Below are positions 1 through 6,025 of a stretch of 64,000 nt of DNA, one piece after another. Each line of letters starts with the position of its first letter. Position 1 is the stretch's first letter. The translations under genes and the position numbers were made by a program. The notes beneath the pieces were generated by a model. It made no database searches. It had not been told where the DNA came from and saw only the letters and a list, made by a program, of their open reading frames with translations. Source of the stretch: Pseudoalteromonas luteoviolacea (GTDB lineage: Bacteria; Pseudomonadota; Gammaproteobacteria; Enterobacterales; Alteromonadaceae); the NCBI RefSeq assembly GCF_018100925.1, contig NZ_JAGJEH010000007.1:310001-374000 (forward strand), in the 5' to 3' direction.

Positions 1-858
1 AGCTTTTGATGCTACAAAACAGGCTTTAGAACACCAATGAAAACTATTAATGGGGCTACCATATTCTGTTAAAGCCCAATTATCTTGCCACCTTTCTTGC
101 TCATCATCATTGGCTGATTTGGGCGAGTTCCATAAAGCGGAAAAATTTTTTTCTTGCCAATCCTCGACTGCCGAAAATGGAGCGTTTTTTATAGAGATAG
201 GCAACTTGTGATGAGAAAGGATCAACCAGCCAACTAATCGAGCAAAACCAGATAACTCCGTTAAAGGGTTGCTATGCTCTTTGTCTTTATCGATGCCGTC
301 TCTAATAAAGTATTCAAAATCACTTTTATTTAGTTGAACTAAGGCATTTATCCACTGAATATCTTTTTTATCGCCAACAAATGCTTGAAACATTCTTAAA
401 GAAACCCACTCGTGGCGAAACGGCTCATGAGAAACCTTCGACTGCCCTCTCAACTTCTTTTGAAACAGCACATTGGCTTTACCAAAGTCATGAAATAAAC
501 CTGCTATTGCTGCTGCGTGTTTTATTTCAGTAGATGTTTTCCAGTAATGAGAATCATAATAATCAGAGGTATCGGCGTGAGTGTAGTTCACAGGCACCAC
601 GCCCTCTAAATTAAACTTACTTTTATTCCCCACTACCCACAAAAACTGACTTCGAGCGCGGGATCGAATCCAGTGGCAACTCACCGCAGTACTGCGGCTG
701 GCGGTTTTACGCAGCATCTTTTTAACGGTATCAAGCCCGTCTTGGGTGATCACGGTTTGCCATGTGTTGTCGCCAATGCGGTTGGCGAAAGCATCCAGTA
801 CCCGTCTGGTTTTCTTCAGCGCATTTTTCTCACACTGAGACACGAATGTGACCATCAT
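1..858 (-). CDS. cas3: Cas2-Cas3 fusion nuclease-helicase, type I-F (partial, N-terminal part)
   Basis: This is the N-terminal 286 codons of the type I-F Cas2-3 fusion. The frame is open to the left edge, so the helicase and C-terminal parts are outside the window. Residues 1-90 are the Cas2-like domain, starting MMVTFVSQCEKNA and containing the family-typical TAVSCHWIRSR stretch. An HD nuclease motif follows (GLFHDFGKAN, His-Asp at residues 123-124). In type I-F systems the protein joins Cas1 for spacer integration through its Cas2 part and degrades Cascade-marked DNA through HD and helicase. The first ATG at 858 overlaps the cas1 stop by four bases (ATGA), so the two are translationally coupled. 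The csy genes expected downstream would lie beyond position 1 and cannot be checked. Confidence 0.95.
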   Translation of the reverse strand, partial: MMVTFVSQCEKNALKKTRRVLDAFANRIGDNTWQTVITQDGLDTVKKMLRKTASRSTAVSCHWIRSRARSQFLWVVGNKSKFNLEGVVPVNYTHADTSDYYDSHYWKTSTEIKHAAAIAGLFHDFGKANVLFQKKLRGQSKVSHEPFRHEWVSLRMFQAFVGDKKDIQWINALVQLNKSDFEYFIRDGIDKDKEHSNPLTELSGFARLVGWLILSHHKLPISIKNAPFSAVEDWQEKNFSALWNSPKSANDDEQERWQDNWALTEYGSPINSFHWCSKACFVASKA

Positions 859-1868
859 AGCGAGTCACCTTTTTGGCTGTTTTCAATTTCTGCGATTTGC
901 TCTTCACTGAGATCTTGAAGCGCCACTTGTTTTACTTGCTCGAACATATAATCCAGTGCTTTGTGATCAGTAAACGCTTGTAGGATTTGCTGACGAAATT
1001 CTTGCTCGGTGGCGTTTTCTTTGGCACAAATAAATGCCCAAGGCAGCACCAATGCATCTTTGATTAAATCGGCAATGTCGAACACCAAGGCTCCGCGACG
1101 GGTTTTTCCATGCATCACGGCGAAACCATGAGGAATACCAAGCACCCACAAAGTGCAGGCTGCCAGACCATAAGCGAGATAATTACCGTGGTTTAAAAAG
1201 TCGTTCGCTTTGCCTATATCGACAGATTTTGATGACTGATGCTGGCGCTTAAAACCCTCGCAATTGGTGGCATTGGCGGCATATTTATAAAGCACTTTGG
1301 TGAGCTGCGCCTCTGTGAGTAGCAACGCTTGAGAACTTGTCGCGGCCTGCGTCCGTGTAAAAAACGTATCCAACGCGGTTTGAATAGCTTTATCGTCAAA
1401 GTTAAAGCCTTCATTTTTTAAGTCTCGGTCTTTTTGCCAAACCTGCTTTAAAAACGCGATCCGTGCCTGCTGAAAGTCCTTTGCAGCATCCAAGCGCTTT
1501 TCATCATCAAACCAAAAGCCCATCCAGCCTTGCAGGTACTCTGTGGGGCGATATTCGTTTTGTGGGGTCATCCACTCAATTTCACAGCCCATATAAAGTG
1601 GTGTGCCACCACCGCCACAAAAGCCCACCAAAACGCCAGCTTGAGCAAGCATGCGCATCGCAGCTTGTGTAATTGAAGTGCCATTACCCAGCAAAATAAC
1701 CGTGGTATTGGCTATGGGAATGTTAAAATAGAGGTTCTCTTTGGTGGCTTCAGTTAAAAATAAAACGCGGCTATCTTTTTGCATTACTCGGCAGTATTCT
1801 AGATAAAATAAATTGGCACGTTTTGAGTGCAATATGGCTTTTAAATCGCTTGGGCTTAAGTCTTCCAT
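855..1868 (-). CDS. cas1: Cas1 integrase, type I-F
   Basis: Cas1 is the metal-dependent integrase that inserts new spacers next to the leader. At 337 residues it is close to the usual Cas1f length. The C-terminal catalytic domain contains Glu186, His253 (MHGKTRRG) and Asp264/Asp267 (FDIAD), matching the Glu-His-Asp set of the family; the FDIADLIKD stretch is typical. A purine-rich GGAAG lies 7 bases before the ATG. Its stop overlaps the cas2-3 start by four bases. The gene lies between the WYL regulator gene and cas2-3, all on the minus strand. Nothing in the frame suggests inactivation, so the locus appears able to adapt. Confidence 0.96.
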   Translation of the reverse strand: MEDLSPSDLKAILHSKRANLFYLEYCRVMQKDSRVLFLTEATKENLYFNIPIANTTVILLGNGTSITQAAMRMLAQAGVLVGFCGGGGTPLYMGCEIEWMTPQNEYRPTEYLQGWMGFWFDDEKRLDAAKDFQQARIAFLKQVWQKDRDLKNEGFNFDDKAIQTALDTFFTRTQAATSSQALLLTEAQLTKVLYKYAANATNCEGFKRQHQSSKSVDIGKANDFLNHGNYLAYGLAACTLWVLGIPHGFAVMHGKTRRGALVFDIADLIKDALVLPWAFICAKENATEQEFRQQILQAFTDHKALDYMFEQVKQVALQDLSEEQIAEIENSQKGDSL

Positions 1869-1938
1869 CGTCTTCCACTTCCTTTGGGTTTAGACATAAC
1901 GTACTTTTATCTATGCACGGCTTCAATGCTGCACGTTT

Positions 1939-1962
1939 CACCAGTAAAATTTTTTACAGGTG
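1939..1962. promoter_or_regulatory. Near-perfect palindrome upstream of cas1 (candidate operator or terminator)
   Basis: An 11-base arm, CACCAGTAAAA, is followed after TT by its complement with a single mismatch. It lies between the WYL gene stop and cas1, 71 bases before the cas1 ATG. WYL regulators of the BrxR/CapW group bind inverted repeats with arms of this size, so an operator for the neighbouring regulator is a reasonable inference. It could also be the terminator of the WYL gene, since the arms are AT-rich, but there is no clear T-run after it. Confidence 0.45.
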
Positions 1963-1963
1963 T

Positions 1964-2794
1964 TTAGTTCCAAAGTAGCTTTTGCTCTCTAAGTGCTCGG
2001 TAGCAATCGGGATCCATCACTATTTGCTGGGCTTCTGGGCTTGGGTGCTGTACATCTAAGCGGAGAATGCTTATCAAATAATTAACCAGCGCGGCATTGG
2101 TTTTGAGCTGTTTTCGGTTTCCACTCATATCAAAATCATGGGCAATGACTTGCTGGGCATAGTCACTTAAACGCGGATCTGGCATGATGGTTAACGTTAC
2201 CTCTTGTTGCCATGCTTCGTCATCTTGTTTGTACTTTTGTGCTTTGCATTTAAATTCAGGGCTCGCAGATAAAATGCGAGATAACGAAAAGTCTCTAAAT
2301 CCCTTAGCATCTTCGCAATATGCTCTTAAGTGATAACGAAGCCCTGAGTTAACAAGTGTATGAGGACGAATAATACGCTCCGCCTCTCCATCGTCTTTTA
2401 TCGATTGATAGCGGATATCGAGCACACTTTGCCGACGACAAGCGTTTAATATGGGCCGTAAAATGGTGGGGTTTAATTTTCTATGAGGTAAAGGCAGAGT
2501 CGCAATCGTTGAGGTACTTAAGTTGTGTACATACTGCTCACCAATTAAATTGGCATATTCAGTGAAATCTTGGGAAATATAATTAGGTGTAAAGGGGGTT
2601 GCCAATACATAGGCTTTTTCCGACTCACTGTAATTCGCGTCAATTTGGTAACGTACGATAAAGTCTGTTAAATAGCGCCTTGCGCTGGGTCTTGATAGTT
2701 TAAATTTATCTTGAAAAGTACCCGTTTGGATCTCGCCTTGCCAAAATAACACTGCCTCAATGTATCTAAAATATTGCTCTTCCTTAGCTTGCAT
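1964..2794 (-). CDS. WYL-domain transcriptional regulator next to cas1
   Basis: This 276-residue protein has an N-terminal winged helix-turn-helix (about residues 1-60, with SRPSARRYLTDF as recognition region). A WYL-type domain follows (about 105-180, LDIRYQSIKDDGEAERIIRPHTL and RYHLRAYCED), then a C-terminal WCX-like extension. This order and length match the BrxR/CapW class of WYL repressors that control phage-defence operons. It is encoded directly before cas1 on the same strand with a 95-base gap. That suggests control of the cas operon, possibly in response to a nucleic-acid or nucleotide ligand bound by WYL. A GTAAA/TTTAC palindrome lies 13 bases before its start codon and a longer version lies before cas1. 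The family assignment is firm; the regulatory target is inference. Confidence 0.85.
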   Translation of the reverse strand: MQAKEEQYFRYIEAVLFWQGEIQTGTFQDKFKLSRPSARRYLTDFIVRYQIDANYSESEKAYVLATPFTPNYISQDFTEYANLIGEQYVHNLSTSTIATLPLPHRKLNPTILRPILNACRRQSVLDIRYQSIKDDGEAERIIRPHTLVNSGLRYHLRAYCEDAKGFRDFSLSRILSASPEFKCKAQKYKQDDEAWQQEVTLTIMPDPRLSDYAQQVIAHDFDMSGNRKQLKTNAALVNYLISILRLDVQHPSPEAQQIVMDPDCYRALREQKLLWN

Positions 2795-2806
2795 ATGCCA
2801 CTTTTA

Positions 2807-2817
2807 GTAAATTTTAC
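2807..2817. promoter_or_regulatory. Palindrome in front of the WYL regulator gene (candidate autoregulatory site)
   Basis: GTAAA-T-TTTAC lies 13 bases upstream of the WYL start codon. It shares its core with the larger palindrome ahead of cas1 at 1939-1962. Autoregulatory sites of WYL repressors often overlap their own promoter or leader, which is why it is noted. The site is short and AT-rich, so chance is possible. Confidence 0.3.
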
Positions 2818-3157
2818 GTGAAATAAATGTATCAAATGAAAATGTAAAAGTCATTGATCAGCGACAAGGTGATATTCGAACACACGACCATAGCTCAGCA
2901 AAAGTAATGTAATGCCAAAAATACAAATGTATGTAGGCACATTTTATTTGTGTTCGCTTCAATCGTCTCGCAAGCAGGTTTATTGGAGGTGACGATTTAT
3001 CACTCAATATTTTCCTGCTAAGTTGAGCAAGGCAATTATTGATGACAAACATGAATTTACCAATGAAGACAATGCCACAGAATTCTAGTCACCACCTATT
3101 TGAAATTGTCGCCAGTAGGATTTACTGCATGCTTTTGTCTGAGTCACTCTACCCTTT

Positions 3158-3382
3158 GTGCATACTGGGCAGTGCGCTTTATTTGTGAATCACAAAGGGC
3201 TGGCTTGTCGCACTTATTGGAGCCCCATTTTTGGCGCGGTTACAGCGCTTGGGATAGTTTTAGCCACCTTTTTAATTGGCTTATTTTGTATCGCCAGCTA
3301 CATCTTTTATCTAACAATATCATTTATTGTAATGAACTTTATGGCCAACCCCTTGAAAGTGAGTAAGACACGTTTACCTTGA
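3158..3382 (+). CDS. Possible small membrane protein or gene remnant
   Basis: This is a 74-codon frame starting with GTG, encoding a Cys-containing N-terminus and two hydrophobic stretches (GAVTALGIVLATFLIGL and the FYLTISFIVMNFM region). There is no convincing ribosome binding site, and an in-frame stop lies six codons before the GTG. It is the only plausible coding signal in the 870 bases between the WYL gene and the degenerate end of the CRISPR array. It may be a fragment of a lost membrane protein gene. I do not recognise it. Confidence 0.2.
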   Translation: MHTGQCALFVNHKGLACRTYWSPIFGAVTALGIVLATFLIGLFCIASYIFYLTISFIVMNFMANPLKVSKTRLP

Positions 3383-3448
3383 TCTTTAATGACTGGCCTA
3401 CAGTTAAAGCGTGCAAAACCCTTTGTACTTGGTTATAAACTTTTAAAC

Positions 3449-3477
3449 ATGGATTCCGAGGCAAGCTCGGAATGACG
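3449..3477. repeat. Short palindromic dispersed repeat, left of the CRISPR array
   Basis: The inverted repeat ATTCCGAG / CTCGGAAT with a 5-base loop sits inside an ATGGAT...AATGACG frame. That frame is characteristic of REP/MITE-like intergenic repeats in many proteobacteria. A related element lies in opposite orientation at 4826-4853, so the two bracket the CRISPR array. Confidence 0.6.
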
Positions 3478-3580
3478 GCTGTCGGTATCCAAATGCTTGG
3501 AGGTTTCGTGTCGATTTCTATCATCTCAGCAGCGTGAATGACGGTAAAGTAGTGATAAGGTAAAGCTCGGTGTTGAATTT

Positions 3581-3694
3581 CATGGAGCGCAGCTACATCG
3601 GTCATCCATGACCCTATTCTAGGCTACTCACCTCTTGTGCTGCGAAACTTCGTTTCGGTCACTCATCACCTAAGCTGCCTGCACGGTAGTGAAC
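3581..3694. repeat. Dispersed repeat copy A ending in a degenerate CRISPR repeat
   Basis: About 89 bases (3581-3669) run into a CRISPR repeat at 3667-3694 that begins CAC instead of TTT and has one internal change (GGTAG for GGCAG). A second copy with the same junction lies at 3728-3828. Shared blocks include TACATCGGTCATCCATGACC and GTGCTGCGAAACTTCGTTT. Confidence 0.8.
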
Positions 3695-4549
3695 CGGAGT
3701 TTTGCCAACACGGAGCTGAAATCCATCCATGGAGCTTGGTTACATCGGTCATCCATGACCTCACTTCTTCGTGCTGCGAAACTTCGTTTTGGTCACTCAT
3801 CACCTAAGCTGCCTGCACGGCAGTGAACAACAAGCCGCATCGCTTGCAGATATGCTGTTTTTTCTAAGCTGCCTGCACGGCAGTGAACCGCAACTGTGAT
3901 TGTTGTTGCTCAGTTAGTAATTTCTAAGCTGCCTGCACGGCAGTGAACATGGATTGGTTTAAACCCCATCGCCGCTAAGTTTTCTAAGCTGCCTGCACGG
4001 CAGTGAACCAGCTGATAGCGCGTTAGCGGTGAGTGTTGACTTTCTAAGCTGCCTGCACGGCAGTGAACACCAGTACTATTGGGCTTTTGTTCGCATGACT
4101 TTTCTAAGCTGCCTGCACGGCAGTGAACGTGTGGTGTATTGAATGCTGCGCACCTGCAACTTTCTAAGCTGCCTGCACGGCAGTGAACGCATAGGTTGTT
4201 ACCAGCGCTGAGAGCAGGGCTTTCTAAGCTGCCTGCACGGCAGTGAACCTATGTCACCACGTCATTCTATGTCAGTTGACTTTCTAAGCTGCCTGCACGG
4301 CAGTGAACGGTTTCAGGCTTAAATAAACGAGTCTCAGATGTTTCTAAGCTGCCTGCACGGCAGTGAACTCAGTACTGAAAGTGATATTAATCGCAATGCT
4401 TTTCTAAGCTGCCTGCACGGCAGTGAACCCATGCGTGTCCAAAACGCCCTTGAGGCGCTTTTTCTAAGCTGCCTGCACGGCAGTGAACGGAAAAACCTCA
4501 ATGGCAACTGCGGCTTGTTGTTTTCTAAGCTGCCTGCACGGCAGTGAAC
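3667..4549 (-). CRISPR. Type I-F CRISPR array, 12 perfect repeats plus 2 degenerate leader-distal repeats
   Basis: The 28-base repeat carries the I-F stem CTGCC...GGCAG. Perfect copies start at 3861, 3921, 3981, 4041, 4101, 4161, 4221, 4281, 4341, 4401, 4461 and 4522. A copy at 3801 differs in its first three bases, and a copy at 3667 is more degenerate. Eleven spacers are 32 bases; the spacer nearest the leader (4489-4521) is 33. In crRNA sense the repeat begins GTTCACTGCC on the minus strand, so transcription runs leftward toward the WYL and cas genes. Three facts agree on this orientation: the known I-F repeat sense, degeneration at the left end and the AT-rich leader at the right. All spacers differ from each other and none has an obvious full match inside the window. 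Confidence 0.98.
3728..3828. repeat. Dispersed repeat copy B ending in a near-intact CRISPR repeat
   Basis: This is the second copy of the unit at 3581-3694, about 13 bases shorter in the middle. It again ends in CTCATCAC directly joined to a CRISPR repeat (3801-3828) whose first three bases are CAC. The duplication of unit plus repeat makes the leader-distal end of the array irregular. Confidence 0.8.
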
Positions 4550-4700
4550 TATAAGATAAATGAAAAAAGATAAGTTGCAACAAACGATTAAGGTAAAAAC
4601 CTCATTTTTACCTTGTTAAAAACAGATAGTTTTAACTATTTGTATTCTATGAAAATTTTAAAAGAGCAAAAATCAAAGGTAAAATTCCCCTTTGATTGAT
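4550..4700 (-). promoter_or_regulatory. CRISPR leader with three inverted repeats
   Basis: This AT-rich stretch borders the first repeat on its upstream side in crRNA sense. It contains three inverted repeats: AAGGTAAAAA/TTTTTACCTT (4590-4614), an ATAGTT/AACTAT pair (about 4626-4639) and AATCAAAGG/CCTTTGATT (4671-4697). Leaders of this type hold the array promoter and the sites bound by IHF and Cas1-Cas2-3 during integration. I could not place a convincing IHF consensus or promoter boxes by eye. Confidence 0.65.
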
Positions 4701-4825
4701 TATAAATGAGATACACACGTTTTCAGGTCTTTTCTGTGCATCTCCACCGAAAATATGCTGTTTTTCTTTGAACTATTTGCCCATTGCTCCTGACCTGTAT
4801 CCCCGCAATACATCACGCTGCTCAC

Positions 4826-4853
4826 CGTCATCCTGATGAAAATCAGGATCCAT
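4826..4853. repeat. Short palindromic dispersed repeat, right of the CRISPR array
   Basis: The inverted repeat ATCCTGAT-GAAA-ATCAGGAT lies in a CGTC...CCAT frame. Read on the opposite strand it has the same ATGGAT...ATGACG ends as the element at 3449-3477, so the pair is inverted around the array and leader. Confidence 0.6.
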
Positions 4854-4904
4854 TTTTTGCAGTTTCGTATATGCATATTATTGTTCTCATAAAGGTCAGA
4901 AACA

Positions 4905-4992
4905 TTTTTTGACTGCCTGTAGCACAGGCAAGCAGACTCAATTATTTCTGGCTGCGTTTTAGCATTTCTAAGCTGCCTGTACGGCAGTGAAG
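4905..4992 (-). CRISPR. Orphan one-spacer mini-CRISPR upstream of the main leader
   Basis: A lone I-F repeat at 4965-4992 differs from the array repeat at two positions: a T in the loop (TGTACGG) and the terminal base. Exactly 60 bases away, the array period, 4905-4932 aligns to it at 19 of 28 positions. The alignment includes the block TACAGGCAG and the first three bases CTT (minus strand), both variants private to this pair. The second repeat has lost the normal stem but forms a new one (TGCCTGT-GCT-ACAGGCA). Between them lies a 32-base spacer (4933-4964). It has no array leader of its own. Candidate roles are a crRNA-like regulator of cas expression or a solitary-repeat RNA; a decaying array remnant is the null explanation. 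Confidence 0.7.
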
Positions 4993-5214
4993 TATCGGTT
5001 TTTAGCACAAAAAATATAAATTACAAACACATACCCTACTATAAGTAAAAATACCTTATGTTTTAGAAAGACTGTAACTTTTGATTTTTAAAGCCTCTGT
5101 ATTACCGAAAAATAAAAGGGTATTTACCTTTTTTGAATTGCAAGGCAAATGCGGGGACTTTCTAGATGTACTTAACGTCAAAAACCACTACTTTGCAGGT
5201 TAAATCCAACCAAA

Positions 5215-5233
5215 GAGGTCGTGAAACGACCTC
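5215..5233 (-). terminator. Terminator hairpin after the six-cysteine protein gene
   Basis: An 8-bp perfect stem (GAGGTCGT / ACGACCTC) with a 3-base loop lies 16 bases beyond the stop codon of the gene at 5249. On the minus strand it is followed by a T-rich stretch (TTTGGTTGGATTT). Confidence 0.65.
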
Positions 5234-5248
5234 ATAGACTCTTGATAC

Positions 5249-5536
5249 TTAGTTTGACTTATTTGCACAGTTTCTCGTACAACTCGTAAGATATGCACGG
5301 CAGTTTTTCCAAGGCGGAGCCCATTTAACACAGGCTTCATACTCATATTGACATCTATCTGTACAGGCATTTGACGGAGTTAACTGGTCCAAAATAGTTG
5401 CTTTGGTTGTATAAGTTGCCGATGTTATCCCATCAATATTGGCCGTTTGATTTGGAGTTGCTGACTGAGTACCTGCTGCATTCGCCGCAACACTTATTCC
5501 TAAACAACTGACCACTACCAGTAGCACTTTTCTCAT
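5249..5536 (-). CDS. Small secreted protein with symmetric six-cysteine helical-hairpin pattern
   Basis: The 95-residue precursor has a clear Sec signal peptide cleaved near Ala20-Ala21. A Thr/Ser/Asn-rich linker of about 35 residues follows, then a C-terminal segment with cysteines at 58, 62, 69, 79, 86 and 90. The spacing CX3CX6CX9CX6CX3C is mirror-symmetric. Cysteines at i, i+4 and i+11 fall on one helix face, so two antiparallel helices joined at the APPW turn could be held by three disulfides. Each half ends in the twin CX3C arrangement seen in small Tim proteins and alpha-hairpinins. A good AAGGA precedes the ATG and a terminator follows. Two minus-strand ABC half-transporters lie 490 bases upstream. 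A secreted peptide effector, binding protein or toxin are possibilities; function is unknown. Confidence 0.8.
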   Translation of the reverse strand: MRKVLLVVVSCLGISVAANAAGTQSATPNQTANIDGITSATYTTKATILDQLTPSNACTDRCQYEYEACVKWAPPWKNCRAYLTSCTRNCANKSN

Positions 5537-6025
5537 TCGCTTTTCCTTAAATATCTAGTTGAATAAACACTTGTAAATTGACGCTACAAAAAACACACAA
5601 AATTAACAATTGAGTTATTTTCAACCACATTCCTTTTTACACCTTCACTGCGATAAACAATTTTTAAAATACCAGACAGAACATAATAGTATTAAGGGGC
5701 GCGCTATCTATTCCCTCTACACATAGCTAAGCGTCCTCAAGTACACTCATAGTCACTAAAAGTGACGGCTCGGCCTCTCCTATCTATTTAATCCCGCTGA
5801 ATTTAACCCCGTGTATATCGAACACATTCAAAACAATGTTAGACAGTTTAATATTTACGGTTTAACCCCGTTTTCATAGGAAACACTTTACAAGTACACC
5901 AAAAATTATGACTCAATTTCTATTTCCCAGATTTTTAAACAGCATTGTGGCCCCCATTAAAATGCAGTGGGACAACACAAATAGAGTGATGTGTTTCTAG
6001 CAGGGAAACTGGCCGTCAACCCCCT
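5537..6025. other. Intergenic region, no gene seen
   Basis: About 490 bases separate the ABC pair from the six-cysteine protein gene. Only very short frames are present on either strand. It presumably carries the promoter of the small secreted protein and the end of the ABC transcript. No clear terminator stem was found. Confidence 0.5.

Larger units (their letters stand above)
2795..3580. other. Long intergenic region between the WYL gene and the CRISPR array
   Basis: It holds the WYL promoter region, the weak small frame at 3158-3382 and a palindromic dispersed repeat at 3449-3477. A CCTGCTAA sequence at 3014-3021 is a type I-F PAM followed by six bases matching the start of the mini-array spacer described at 4933-4964. 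No well-supported gene was found. Confidence 0.6.

Noticed and set aside
1440..1460. Partial resemblance of a cas1 segment to the mini-array spacer
   Set aside because: It needs a gap after four bases, so it would not support guide pairing.
3339..3605. An 88-codon minus-strand frame left of the array
   Set aside because: It is made of dispersed-repeat sequence typical of intergenic repeats and has no start signal.
4338..4547. A plus-strand frame with repeated FLSCLHGSE
   Set aside because: It is only the translation of the CRISPR repeats and spacers.
4700..5008. A 102-codon minus-strand frame across the mini-array
   Set aside because: It covers the lone CRISPR repeat (translated as LPYRQLR) and a palindromic repeat, has no ribosome binding site and no domain-like composition.
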